The notes under the pieces were generated by a model, which did no database searches, was not told where the DNA came from, and was given only the letters and a program-made list of their open reading frames with translations. The position numbers were made by a program, and so were the translations under genes. Positions 24,549 through 37,260 of a DNA stretch of 64,000 bases are shown here, one piece after another. Within the stretch, counting starts at the first letter, position 1; each line of letters opens with the position of its first letter. Source of the DNA: Adineta vaga (lineage: Eukaryota; Rotifera); NCBI GenBank assembly GCA_021613535.1, contig CP075492.1:9672001-9736000 (forward strand), written 5' to 3'.

Positions 24549-26744
24549 TTAGTTTGTCTTAAATAAAATAAAATATCTATTTCTCAATTGTTCTAATGCA
24601 TTGATAAATTTTAAAAATTCATAGGAAGATAAATGTTGATCGTGCTCGTTGAATTTCTCTTCAAATCTTAATTTTATCCTTTCATATTCTTTTGTCCATG
24701 GAAATTCTAAGATTGCTTTTGCATATAGAAATAATTCATTTCCATTTACAAATTGATAGAATTCATACAATTCGGATTTAATACCATTGTTGATAAACCA
24801 TCGTTGCACATCTGCACTATCCCATTGTTTGATATTCGTGGAATTTTTCAAAGATGATATCGATGGAAGATCTACAGAAAGATATTCACTCATCATTGAA
24901 AATAATTCATCACAATTATTCGAAAAATTCCCTTCGACAAATCGAATATGTTTTACTCGAGTCTCAAGCCAACCTTTTGCTTGATAATCAGCATCGATAA
25001 TTATCGGAATAAATAGTTTGTTTAATGTATTTGTAGCATAGGTAAATTCTTGTCGACATGATAAACTATGATAAAAATGTTGAGATACAAGAAAAAGAAC
25101 AAGATGAGATTGTTTAATAGTTTGTGCAATTTCTTCCCATAAATATTTACCATTATTAAAATTAACAGAGACAGATAGTTGAGGTAATTTAACTAATACA
25201 TCATGTAATTGTTGACAAAAATCAATATCATCATGTGCATAACTTATTATCAATGAATGAATAGATTTCTTCGTAGAAAGAGATTTTGAAATTGATATAG
25301 ACGATTTAGTAGATTGAAAAGTACGTAGATTATGATAGATACCATCAGCAACTCTTTTAAATGAATACATATGACGTGGTATGTAATCATCAAGTACAAC
25401 TTTATCAATGGTGTCATCTAAACGAATAAGTTCAAGTCTTCCAAACAAATCAGGAAAATTTTTAAGAAGATTTTTACAATATAGTTCATGAAATGATATA
25501 CTCCAAAGAATATTTGCTAAAGCTAGAACTATAAAACGATATGGAAGATAATTGATTGTTGAATCATCTGTATAAACGAAAAAATCACGCGTAATTAAAT
25601 GAAGAAAATTAATATGTTTATCATTCAATATAATGCAATTCATAAAATAATCATCCGTACATAATTTCATTGTAACAATCCACAATTCTGAAATATCACA
25701 TTCTAAATCATTGCATTCATCGATTGAACGAGCTTTTCGAATTGCTGTAATTAAATAATGATTGATAAACATTCTTATCGAATCATTATTCAATTCATTT
25801 GTATCATAACATAAAATCATTGTCATAAAGTACATCATTTCATAGTACTGAAATATTTCATCGTTAAGAATAAAAACAATCATTTTATTAAGTATTTTCT
25901 CTCGAAAATCAGTTAAGATTTGATGACATTTATGATAATTAAGAATTCGAATACCATTATCATGACGAACAATATTATATAAGATACCAATAATAGAATG
26001 ATATTCTTGATGAGATAGATATGATAATGATATCCATTGTAAACATACTTGAGGACAATTAATTTGAATGAACATAGGAATGGTGCGTGTTTTACGACTG
26101 ATATCGAGGAAAAGTAAGAGAATGTCTTCGATTATAATAGCATTTTGTGAACGTTTGTTTGTTGTGAAATAATCATCGAGAAATTGAATTAATCGAAGAA
26201 AGAAAGTATCTTGATATTTATCTAATTCAAGACCAATTGATTTTGTACTTAAAGCTCTTAAATGTTGGAAGATTAGAATAAGAATACATCCATTAAAACT
26301 CATCATCGTTTCTTCAATATTTTCGTTAGTAAAAATCTTATTTTCTAGAAAATTTTTTATACTTTTCGAAGAATTCAATTGATCAAGTAATCGATAATAC
26401 ATTTGTTCTCGAGCTGTCAATGTCATATTGGAGAGAATATTCGATTGATGAATATTCTTTAATGATTTGAAAAATAATCGATTGAATGAAATCCATAATG
26501 TTGAATGATGTTGAACAATAATATCAACAAATTCATTCATATCAAGTAATTCAAGATAATATTTTAGAAAATATTCAAAAATATCAATCGTATCAATAGG
26601 TATACGATGTATTTCTTCAGATAAATGCATCGTAATCTCCGAGATTTCATTTAGAATAGCTCGAAGTTGAAGCGGTTGGTTTGTTTTTAATATATCTCGT
26701 AATTGTTCACATAGTCCATGGATTCGTTGGAATTCTTCACTCAT
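24549..26744 (-). CDS. Helical-repeat / TIR / SAM-like protein (731 aa, intronless)
   Basis: One uninterrupted exon, 731 aa, from ATG 26744 to the stop at 24549, unusual beside intron-rich neighbours. Residues 1-480 are Leu/Ile-rich helices resembling an armadillo-type solenoid. Residues about 490-610 form a TIR domain: SLIISYAHDDIDFCQQLHD (box 1), FNNGKYLWEEIAQTIKQS, LVLFLVSQHFYHSLSC and LFIPIIIDADY. In CRQEFTYA, Glu566 aligns by eye with the catalytic Glu of SARM1-type NAD-cleaving TIR domains. Residues about 640-697 look like a SAM domain (WDSADVQRWFINNG; FYQFVNGNELFLYA). SARM1 has the order ARM-SAM-SAM-TIR, so here TIR precedes SAM. Possible roles are NADase or innate-immune adaptor; both are inferred. 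A recent retrocopy or lineage-specific expanded family would explain the lack of introns. Confidence 0.85.
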   Translation of the reverse strand: MSEEFQRIHGLCEQLRDILKTNQPLQLRAILNEISEITMHLSEEIHRIPIDTIDIFEYFLKYYLELLDMNEFVDIIVQHHSTLWISFNRLFFKSLKNIHQSNILSNMTLTAREQMYYRLLDQLNSSKSIKNFLENKIFTNENIEETMMSFNGCILILIFQHLRALSTKSIGLELDKYQDTFFLRLIQFLDDYFTTNKRSQNAIIIEDILLLFLDISRKTRTIPMFIQINCPQVCLQWISLSYLSHQEYHSIIGILYNIVRHDNGIRILNYHKCHQILTDFREKILNKMIVFILNDEIFQYYEMMYFMTMILCYDTNELNNDSIRMFINHYLITAIRKARSIDECNDLECDISELWIVTMKLCTDDYFMNCIILNDKHINFLHLITRDFFVYTDDSTINYLPYRFIVLALANILWSISFHELYCKNLLKNFPDLFGRLELIRLDDTIDKVVLDDYIPRHMYSFKRVADGIYHNLRTFQSTKSSISISKSLSTKKSIHSLIISYAHDDIDFCQQLHDVLVKLPQLSVSVNFNNGKYLWEEIAQTIKQSHLVLFLVSQHFYHSLSCRQEFTYATNTLNKLFIPIIIDADYQAKGWLETRVKHIRFVEGNFSNNCDELFSMMSEYLSVDLPSISSLKNSTNIKQWDSADVQRWFINNGIKSELYEFYQFVNGNELFLYAKAILEFPWTKEYERIKLRFEEKFNEHDQHLSSYEFLKFINALEQLRNRYFILFKTN

Positions 26745-27038
26745 TTTTCTGTTCTTTCAAATTGAAAATGAAGATAGTATTATCATTCTTATAGATTGAT
26801 TCATTTCTTACTTTAGTTAAAAACGAAATGTCTATTGACAATAATAGATAAGACAAAGTATGTTGTAAGAATATCTGTTACCAATAGAAATATTCTACAA
26901 TTCGTTCGCTTTTAATATCATCAAAAGTACTATATGATAAAGAAAGGTTGTTGTATCTTTTCGCATCACTCTTTTTTTTTATTAAAAAACAAAATCGCTT
27001 CTTCCCATAATCTTATACTCGCAAAAATCCTTTTTTTC

Positions 27039-28036
27039 TTAATTAACTGGATTAAATCCTTCTTTTAATGTTAACATATCGTTCGTTATTTGTAAATTAT
27101 TATCCACCAGTGCCCGATTTTCTTGATCAACAGTTCGACTCAACAATGTACCAAGACTAACTGGTAATGGTTGAATATGATCATAAAAATATGCATTAAT
27201 TTGTGCACCAACAATTAATAATAAACCACATATATAAAAAAACAAAACGGTTACTATCACAACTCCTAATTGACCAACATAATTTGTCATAAAATTATGA
27301 ACATATATTGGAAAACCAACAAAAATAACTTGCAAACCTACTGCAGCAAATAACGATCCACACCATCTAAATATATAAATATATATATAAACAAGACATT
27401 CAAATCAAAATTGAGTACATACGTATTGTGAAAAGACATCGTTCGATCAGGCACATAAATATAAGCTAATTCAAAGACTAAAAATCCCAATATTCCACTG
27501 GACAATGCTGATGCAAAATGATACCATCCTTCTCCTTTAATTATTATTGCAGGAGCAGATGCACTAATCATTAACACTGGTATTAGAATAAAAAATGCTA
27601 AAAGTAGTTTAATTGCATGAATATTTTGATTCAATACAGTTCGTTCACGTAATCGATAGACGATTGTTAAAACATCATCAATACAAATTAATAGACGTGA
27701 ACCACCAAATACTGAGACAACAAATGTAACAAAAAATACTAAACCGGCTTGATTTGATATAGATTTTACTAAAGTATCAACAACATCAGTTAAATTTCCT
27801 TCAGGAAAGGCTTCTACAAGACGATCACGAATGCTCTTCTCAATGGCTGGATCACCGTTAAAAATTAATGATACAATAGCAAATAGACACAAGATCAATG
27901 GTAATAGAGAGATCAGTAAGCTATAACCGATCAATGCTGATAGGGAAAATGACCAATCATATACAATTTTCCAACCAAGTTGTATAAAATCATGTTTAAG
28001 ATCAGCCAATTTTGCTTTTGTATTATTTGATATCAT
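27039..28036 (-). CDS. YihY/BrkB-family membrane protein
   Basis: Two exons (28036-27423 and 27366-27039) join in phase to 313 aa. It has about six hydrophobic segments and the YihY/BrkB/UPF0761 layout: an N-terminal helix KIVYDWSFSLSALIGYSLLI, SLLPLILCLFAIVSLIF, FVTFVVSVFGGSRLLICID, LLLAFFILIPVLMISA, LSSGILGFLVFELAYIYVPD, a conserved Trp after splicing (NTWCGSLFAAVGLQ), and GQLGVVIVTVLFFYICGLLL ending in QINAYFYD. The family is mainly bacterial, with function poorly known (inner-membrane protein, once misnamed RNase BN). A 56-bp spliceosomal intron shows it is a resident nuclear gene, not contamination. The start is ATG 28036; the upstream TTG is not used. Probably acquired from bacteria, as bdelloids carry many such genes; this is inferred. 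Confidence 0.82.
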
Positions 28037-29146
28037 GTTACTTCTATGATGTGACAAACAAATGTATGAAACGCTCGGTTGATTTTTACATCCCGAACAA
28101 CCGACGAATACAACGAAAAAAAAAAATTATGTATATACATATTTCGTTTTCTCTTTTATATTTCTACGCGAAACATTGGGCAGACTAATCATTGATGAAA
28201 AAAAAAACCCACGTGTAACAGAATCATACTTTCTATTTTTGTTCATGTTTTTGTCTCATTGATATTGTTGAGATATTCAAACAAAGTCAAAGTATTTATC
28301 GACTTTGCTTCTTTTCATCACTTGAATGTTGAAGTATCACTTGTGTTCATAGCTGTCGATTAACATCAAAGTATCATTTTCAATAATGTTCTTTTCAACT
28401 TATTTCGTGAGATTAGAACTGTGTTTAATCGAAATGATAAATACATTTCATTCATTTTCACTAACGACAATCATATGTCATACCAATAAACAATATAGTA
28501 AAGTGATAAATGATTGTTCATTGTCATCTACTATTCACAGTAATTATTGATAGATATGATTATTTTGTCACATGTGGATGTTTATGTATCAACATCTCTT
28601 TTCAAACATACAATTAAAATCTATGTATAATGATCGAGTGTGAAATGCGATATAATAACAAGAACTAAATATCATCTCTTTTCACATGAAACATCGACGA
28701 TCTTTTTTCGATGAAGATTTTCTCTTTGAATATAGTCTTTCTTTACATTGATATTGACATTGACATGTTAAGTTAGAGAAAAAAAGAGATTATCGAATGT
28801 TAACATATTTAATTTCTTCGTTGATCGAAAAAACAAAAAAAAGAAATATAACTATATGCACGAGAAATTGAAATGTCAAATGTGCATACTTCCTCCTCTG
28901 TATTCATTTCGTTTCTAGAAGGGTCACTCACTTTTATTCTCTTTACTTTCGCCTCTTCAATTGCTTTTTCGTTTGTTTGTTTGATGTTTTCAAGTTATGT
29001 TGTTGTTGACCTGTCCGTCCGTCGTTGTCGTCGTCGTCGTCATTCTTTCGTTCGACATGTGTATACACGGTGCATATAGAAGATGATTACTGTCCACATA
29101 CATTCTTATTATTGACGAAGGAAAGAAAAAAAAAGGACAATTTCAA
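28037..29146. other. Divergent intergenic region, 1.1 kb
   Basis: This lies between the YihY-like gene (minus) and crumbs (plus) and should hold both promoters. No phase-consistent exons were found. A GTC-rich trinucleotide tract lies at 29021-29041 and short AT-rich runs are common. Confidence 0.45.
29021..29041. repeat. GTC-rich trinucleotide tract
   Basis: Near-perfect GTC/GTT units are visible directly, about 105 bp before the crumbs ATG. Confidence 0.65.
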
Positions 29147-32100
29147 ATGTTTCAAGGTAAACTAAGCAGCAAATCCATTTATTATCAACTATTTATTCTC
29201 ATATTATTACATAAAACTTCTTCGAAAAGTATCATATTCAGTTATCGGACATGTTTACCCAATATTGATTTATTAAATATTGAACATTATTCACCATTGA
29301 ACAGTCAATTCTTTCGACTTGTTACAAAAGATTTTCGTTTACATATTCTTTATACATACGAAAATCAAACCTTAGAATATCAATTTGGACATTTCAATTT
29401 CTCTTCACCCTATTCAGCTAGTTTTGATTATCAATTTCAAACAGCTATTGATTATTATCATGAAATTGATGCATGGCATTATGTCAATATCACATTTGAT
29501 GATTATCTATCGAAAGTATTGGTATCATTTGGAGGAGATGAAACACGTTTAATACCATTAATCGATTATCCAATTAAGAATTTGACAACAAAATTAAATG
29601 TTCATGTACTTGTGGATGAACAACAAACGAATGTCACATGTTTATTGCCTTATTCAGGTTTTAATACGAATTATAAAAATTGTTTCATCAATATTAAAAC
29701 TTGTGGTTAGTCGAATGATATTTGTAGGAAGAAAGAAAACAAACAATTTTTCTTCTCTTTTAGAATATCAAACATGTACATCAACAAATAGTGCAGAACA
29801 GTATTGTCCACTTTTTAAAATATTTGATTGTCGACCATTCACAGGTAATGACTAATCAATATGTCAATAAAAAGACGTGTTTTGTTTTGTTTTCTAGATT
29901 TGGAATGTGGTTTGAAAACAATACCCGTTCGTTGTTTACAGAATCATTGTCAAAATCGAGGTGTTTGCTATGTTGACTTATTACGTAATTTAACTCAATG
30001 TGTTTGTCCATCTGGTAAGAGCAATTACTTTTTCAATCATATTTGTAAATATTTTCTCAAGGTTTTGCTGGTAATCAATGTCAATATTCGATTGATGAAT
30101 GTCAATCTAGTCCATGTCCGAAACATAGTCATTGTATTGATTTACCAAATAGTTATACATGTGTTTGTGGTATGAGGATTAGTCTTGAAGAGAAAACTAA
30201 GAAGGAAAATAAAAATTTGTTTGCACATATTTAGATCCAGGATGGACGGGTAGTGATTGTTCGGAAGATATCGATGAATGTAAAACGATACAACCATGTA
30301 AAGCAGCTCGTACTTGTATTAATCTTCCAGGAACTTATAAATGTGATTGTCTTGATAGTTTTGGTGGACAAAATTGTGAGATGGTAAACTTAATTAGTTT
30401 AGAATGTTGTTTTTCGTAAATGACTTGCTACTTTTATTTAGACACTTGATCCATGTTTATCTCAACCTTGTTTGAATGACGCTATCAAATGTCATCCAAT
30501 TCTTGAAAGTAATAATGTTGTTTTTCGATGTACATGTCAAGCAGGATTTACCGGTCATCGATGTGAAACGAATATAAACGATTGCGAAGGGGTTGTTTGT
30601 TCAACAAATAATACGCATTGTGTTGATGGATTAAATTCATATGATTGTCTATGTAAAGCGAATTTTAAACAAAGTATGATGATTTACATTTACACAAAAA
30701 AAATTAATGATTGAATGGATTTTGTTTAGATCCTGATCGTTCATGTACGGAACAAAATCCTTGTTATTCATCACCTTGTCATTCGAATGCAACGTGTTAT
30801 AATTTGAATGGAGGACAATATCGTTGTATGTGTCCACCAACGTATACAGGCATTCATTGTACGGAAGATATTGATGAATGTACCGTTTTTCCATCGATAT
30901 GTCGAAATGGCGGAACGTATGTTTGCTTATGATCAAAATTCATATTTATTCAAGACTATTTCTGTTTTTTTTACTAGATGTATTAATGAAATTGGTTCAT
31001 ATCGTTGTTTTTGTTCAGCTGGTTGGACTGGACCAACATGTGCTAAGGCAATTGATTATTGTCTTTCACAACCTTGCAATCGAAATGGAACATGTATTAA
31101 TAAAGTATGAAAATTTTTAGGAAATATTTTTAGAAATAATAATGGATTTATATAATTAGATCAATGGTTTTGAATGTCGATGTTTATCAACTTATAGAGG
31201 TGATGTTTGTCAGTATGATATTAATGAATGTCTTGTTAATCCATGTATGAATAATGGTACATGTCATAATTATGTTGGTGGTTATCATTGTCAATGTTCA
31301 ATGGGATATTTTGGTAATATTATCTGATGAATTATGATTTTTATTTTTGGTTAATTTTAGGCGATCGTTGTCAATATTCACCATTGGATTGTCAACATTT
31401 TAAACAAGCAAATTTATCGATTAAATGTACCGATCCTCAATTATGTGTTGTTAATGATACGAAAAAACTAGATGAATTAAATCAATTATCTGCAAATACA
31501 TGTAAAAATGAACAAGATCAACAACTTGATACTTATTTTATATGTATAAACGAACGACCCGCAGATCAATGCCAGTGTCCTACAAGTAAGTGAATTCGTC
31601 GTTTTTCATGTGAAAAACTAAATGAATGAAAATTTTCATTTAGATTTCCAATCTTGTATTGATAAACAAATAAATCAATCGAAACCTTGTAATTGTCAAA
31701 ATAATGGTACTTGTTTCTGGTTAAATTCTACCAATCATCGTTGTTATTGTCCAGTCGGATTAACTGGTCCCAATTGTCTTACAGATATTGATCTTTGTTC
31801 CAGTCATCCATGTTATAATAATGGTACATGTCATTCGCAATTGAATACTTTCACTTGTCAATGTCCATCTTATGCCAAAGGTATCTATTGTCAAGAAAGA
31901 ATTGATCCATGTGAAAAGAATCCTTGTTTAAATGCTGGTCAATGTCAACGTATAAATAATTCTTATCAATGTAATTGTACATCAAGTTATACAGGTATGC
32001 ATTGTGAACTCTATCGAACGCCATGTTTATCTCAACCATGTCAAAATTTTGGCAAATGTTTTGATTATAATAATACATTCGAATGTCAATGTCCATTTAA

Positions 32101-35100
32101 TTATCAAGGACAATTTTGTGAACAATCTTTGGATTTATGTCAAACATTATCGAATACAAGTCTTTGTTTAAATGGTGGAACATGTCGAATAACTAATCAT
32201 ACAATTCAATGTTTCTGTTTGCCAGGTTTTACTGGTCTTTTTTGTGACGTAAATATCGATGAATGTTACATAAAACCATGTTCACCACATGGAGAATGTC
32301 TTGATTTAATTAATGGTTATCAATGTCAATGTGAATCGGGTTGGTTTGGATATAATTGTGATCGACAACAAAAAGAATTAAGTAAATCTTTAATATCTCG
32401 TTTGAGTCTTTCATCAATATTTCATTTACATAATTCATCAATAAATATTTCAAAAATTTTACCTTATCGTTCATCATTATTACCCATACGGATACAATAT
32501 GAATTTCGTACAACATTAAAACAAAGTACACTTCTAGCAATTGGTCAACGTTTTCAACAGGAATTAATTCATAATCGAATTGTAACACATTTAGATAAGA
32601 AGATTATGTTATCAACATTTGTTGATCATCGAGATCAATGGAATATGATTATTATTGAAGTCTTTCCTCTTTGGATTGATGTACGCATTGGAAGAAATTC
32701 GATGTCACAACGTTTCTATGTTCCACATCCATCTTTAGAAAATGATTTACAAAAAGAAATCATATTTGGTTATAGAAATTATTCCGGGTGTGTTCGACAA
32801 ATTGAAATTACGTATAGTCAAGCATATTCAATTGTATTAACTGACCAACTGATAGAAACAAATGAAAAACTTACCGTCGGTTGTGAAAAGTAAATAGTTT
32901 CAAATATGATCCATAAAAATACTATTGATTGCATTTTTTCCTTCGTAGGACGAATGCTTGTCATTCAACTGTTTGTCGAAAGAATGAATTATGTCATGAT
33001 CATTGGTTTTATCATACATGTGAATGTCAATCACCATTTTTTGGTGAAAAATGTGATCAAAGTAAGCTAAACATTTTTGTTTTTATTGTTTTTATAGAAA
33101 TTTTTTTGTAAATTCTAGTCGCACCGATTGTCACATTTAATCAAACAAGTTTAGTTGATATTTCTCTATCAACATCGATTTCAAATATTTCATTTTTCTT
33201 TAATACATTACAAGCAAATGGAACTTTATTTGAATTGATATCTTCATCAAAAGCATCCCGAATAACTCGCGATTTAACATTCTCACAAAATCGTTCGTCT
33301 GCAAGAATTCTTGGATCATTAGTCAATGGTCGTTTTCGTTTGACGGTTATTGATCATGAACCTAAATTTCAAGAATATGAATTACGTAATGAACAAAGAT
33401 TAAATGATGGTCGTCCACATCAAATTCAACTTGATTTACACAATAATCGTTTGATTATCGATAGTATTTACAATGAATCATTGATTAAATTAAATAATAG
33501 AATCATTCCAAATAAATTTCAATTAAATCCTGATCAAATTCTTACTGGTTGGTTACAAGATTTAAGAATTAACAATCAACTTATCTCACTTAATAATCCT
33601 AATCAAACAAACAAAAATTTTAATAAGACAATTATTAATATGAAAGAATTAACGAATAATCCTTGTTATCCGTATAATCCATGTCGAAATCAAGGAACTT
33701 GTCTTGTAACAAATTCACATCAGTACATGTAAGTCAATTTTGTCAATAAAAGAGCAAATAAGTTGAATAGAACTATATCAGATGACTGAACGATTGAAAT
33801 TAAATAAAGACATCCTAGCTTTTGTCCAGTTTGAAGTAGTACACTTTATTCTAGCTTCTTCTTTTTTTGTGTTTAACGCACTTTTGAACCTTGAGTGGCT
33901 ATATTCATTCGCTTGTCTAATGTACACAATCACATCTATGCCACTGTCCTTTTCTCTCGTATGTCACCTCAATTGTGCTTTCCTTTCTCATAAGTAGACT
34001 GCGGCCAAGTTTTTTTCTTTCTTTTCTCTTCTTAACTGTACTTTAATAGAAATAGTAAAGGTAAGTTTGAACGAGACACAGAACGGCGGTCACAATGCAA
34101 TTACTTTCTCTCTTTCTCTTCGTACATTGAGGGCGTAAAAGTTCAAACTATTGTGTCTACACATTCTATCTATCTATGCATCGATTCTTGGTTTTTATTC
34201 AATATACCATCTCCAATATACATAACTTCCATCCTATGTTTGAAAAATTTCTTATTTTTATTTTTCTTCTCTTCTTTCCATCTACAATCAGATGTCAATG
34301 TGAAAACGATTGGTTTGGTCAAAATTGTTCACAAATTAATCTATGTAATTATAATAACAGTAGTCTTTGTCCGGATGGATTTCGATGTCAAACAACTAAT
34401 GATAAACAAGAATGTTTAGCAATAGGAACATTTGAAGGAAATTCAAGTAGATTAAAAGGTATATTCAATTACAGTACATCATTATCATCCAATGAATTAA
34501 CATTTCGTCTTCGTGCGTATTCACAATCAGCACATTTATTAACGATAAGAAATCTTTTCACATCGAAATATTTCTCATTATATTTCTCATCGGATCAATT
34601 GATTTATCGTCATTCAAATTTAACTGATGATTTGATAATTCCATTAAATCAACAAACATTTCGACAATGGACAACATTTCATTTTCAATGGCTGGAGAAT
34701 TCAACATTGATGTTTAATCATACTTTAACATATACGATGAATTTAACATTGGAAGATGAAATCTTCTCATTAGATCATCCAATGGAAATTACAATAGGCG
34801 ATGGTTTTCGTGGATGTTTAGAATATGTTCTGTTAGGTAATGATCTTTATGTTCCATTCTATGAAAATTTAAATATTGGAAATTTAACTTATATCAATGA
34901 AATTCAAATTGAACAATTCGAAAATATTCTAATTAATAATTGTTCATTTAATAATGTATGTGCAAATATGCTTTGTCATAATGGACAATGTATTAATGAT
35001 TTTGATCGTGGTAAATGTCTCTGTAATCAGGGATGGGAAGGTGATACTTGTGAGCAAAATATTGATGAATGTCAACAGGGAAATAATTGTTCAATTGAAC

Positions 35101-36973
35101 ATAGTGTTTGTGTGGATCATCTTGATGGTTATTATACATGCAAATGTCAACAAGGTTTTACTGGAAAATAGTAAGTTGATTGTGTATTTTATTTTTCGCT
35201 CTTTCTCTCTCTTTGTTTGCGGTCATTGAACTTTTTTTTGAAACAGCTGATGCCGATGATTTATCGTTACGACTAGACACATCTATGTTTCTCGGTCGTA
35301 AAAAAGCAAGTAAATGTGAAGACAATTGTTTTGATCAAATGAATTGTATAGGCATGTCAAAATTGAAAGACTAGAACATTGGTGTAAATCTAAACGGTAT
35401 AGGCTCGTGTCTATACGATAGATAGAAATCAAGTTAACGATTTGATTTACCGATGTCTATATGATATCACATTAATCTTACGTTGTAGTTTTATCTATAC
35501 GTTCTTTTCTATCAATCATAATTAATAATTTGAGATTGAATGATCGTATCGAACTGTCAACGTAATTCATTCGAAATCTATCACTTATGTGCATCGAAGT
35601 ATTTATAATAAAGTCTAAGAACGTATTTAAAGTCACGCATGTTGATTAGATCGTATAAGCTGTACTAATGAGTGATTGTTATGTTTTATTCTAGTTGTGA
35701 AACAAATATTGATGAATGTTCATCTTCACCATGTGGTAATAATGGTATATGTACAGATTTAGTCAATGGTTATCGATGTAATTGTACAAATAATTATATC
35801 AGTTCCAACTGTTCAATTTCATTGGATAGTACATGTTTTGGTCGAGTAAAATCTTGTCAAAATAATGGTACATGTATTTTAAAAAGTACAAATCTTTATG
35901 TTGATAATCCGAAAACGGAATGTCAATGTCGAGATGGATATGATGGTCAATGGTGTGAAAACGATTTATGTTCGAAATTAAAATGTCGTCATAACGGAAC
36001 ATGTCAACGATTACCACATGCACAAGCACAATGTTTGTGTACTGCACAATGGCATGGAAATGAATGTCAACATGATGTTAATGAATGTTTTATGAATTCC
36101 ACAAATTTATGTTTAAATAATGGAACGTGTTGGAACTATCCTGGTGGTTATACATGTCGTTGTTTGGAAAATTATTTGGGAAGTAATTGTGAACGTAAAC
36201 ATGTATGTTTAGAACATACACCATGTTTGAATAATGGATTATGTCGACCTGATGGTGAACAATATTATTGTGAATGTTCATCAAAATTTACAGGTAACGA
36301 AAAAATTAAAATATTTTTCTTGAAAAAAGAATAAATGATTGTAATTAAGGTTTACATTGCGAATATCCAACATGTGAATCAGCTCCTTGTCATAATAATG
36401 GAACATGTACACCCGATAGTGAACGAGGATTTGTATGTAATTGTACAGATACAGGTAAATTGATTGATTTTATTCGTAGATTAAATTTTACATATTGATT
36501 TTAATAGGTTATGAAGATGAAAAATGTTTGACGGAAATCAATGAATGTCTTAGTAATCCATGTCACAATAATGGTAGTTGTATTGATCAAATTAATGGAT
36601 ATATCTGTGCATGTCCAAAAGCTTTTATTGGACATCAATGTGAAAATAAGGTACATAAATTGTAATATAGAGAGTTTTATATTGATGCATCTGTTATTGT
36701 GGGACATTTGGGAACGAAGAATTCATATATTTTCTATTCTTATTTTAGAAATTTCTTGCTCTACTTGGCTTTTCTTATCATTATGTGATATGGCCTGGTG
36801 TAGCTGTACTCTTACTATTGATAATTATCTTGCTATCGGTTGTGATCAGTCGTATACGTGAAAGTCGTCGATCACGAGGTACATATCGACCAGCATTAAA
36901 TGAAAATGGTCAAAGTTCACGTGTCGAATTCAGTATGATTCTAAAACCTCCACCAGAAGAACGATTGATTTGA
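29147..36973 (+). CDS. CRB: Crumbs, apical polarity transmembrane protein
   Basis: Very large multi-exon gene. Crumbs defines the apical membrane of epithelia and recruits PALS1/PATJ and FERM proteins. From ATG 29147 a signal-like segment ([16 protein letters not shown]) and a lectin/LamG-like region come first, then many EGF repeats, several calcium-binding ([32 protein letters not shown]). LamG-like domains are interleaved (about 32390-32880, 33130-33640, 34420-34900), followed by more EGF repeats (35695-36655). A single membrane span lies at about 36770-36850 ([20 protein letters not shown]). The tail carries the FERM-binding stretch [13 protein letters not shown] and ends PPPEERLI, the invariant ERLI PDZ ligand. 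Stop 36971-36973. Most introns are about 50-70 bp, but two are 563 bp (33729-34291) and 524 bp (35171-35694). An AATAAA signal is at 37220-37225. Confidence 0.95.
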
Positions 36974-37219
36974 GGAATAATACTAAAGCATATGTCAGAT
37001 ATGATTAGTCAGTTTTTTTCTCCTACTAGCATCGCTATTTTTTTTTTCTTTCTCTCTATCGCTTTCTTATTCTGCATGTTTTTTCTCTGTGTATGCATGT
37101 GTGTGTTGCTATTTGTTATAATGATTTGTATGTACAAAAACAAAGCTGATGTCTGATGCAATGTAGTTTACTGTGGTTTTTCTCTTCTTTTGTCTTTATT
37201 CTTGTTTATAATGAAAAAC

Positions 37220-37225
37220 AATAAA
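37220..37225 (+). terminator. Candidate poly(A) signal of crumbs
   Basis: AATAAA lies 247 bases after the crumbs stop and 36 bases before the next same-strand ATG (37261). No other AATAAA closer to the stop was noticed. Confidence 0.5.
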
Positions 37226-37260
37226 TTTCAAATTCCTATTCTTATTTTGAGATTTTCATT

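Noticed and set aside
31851-32096. Antisense frames under crumbs EGF repeats (also 30649-30936, 32310-32588, 35799-36047)
   Set aside because: The Tyr/His/Asn/Met-rich translations are shadows of Cys-rich EGF coding on the plus strand.
35180-35374. 64-codon frame inside the second long crumbs intron
   Set aside because: Removing the intron restores the EGF frame exactly; the peptide has no EGF or LamG signature.
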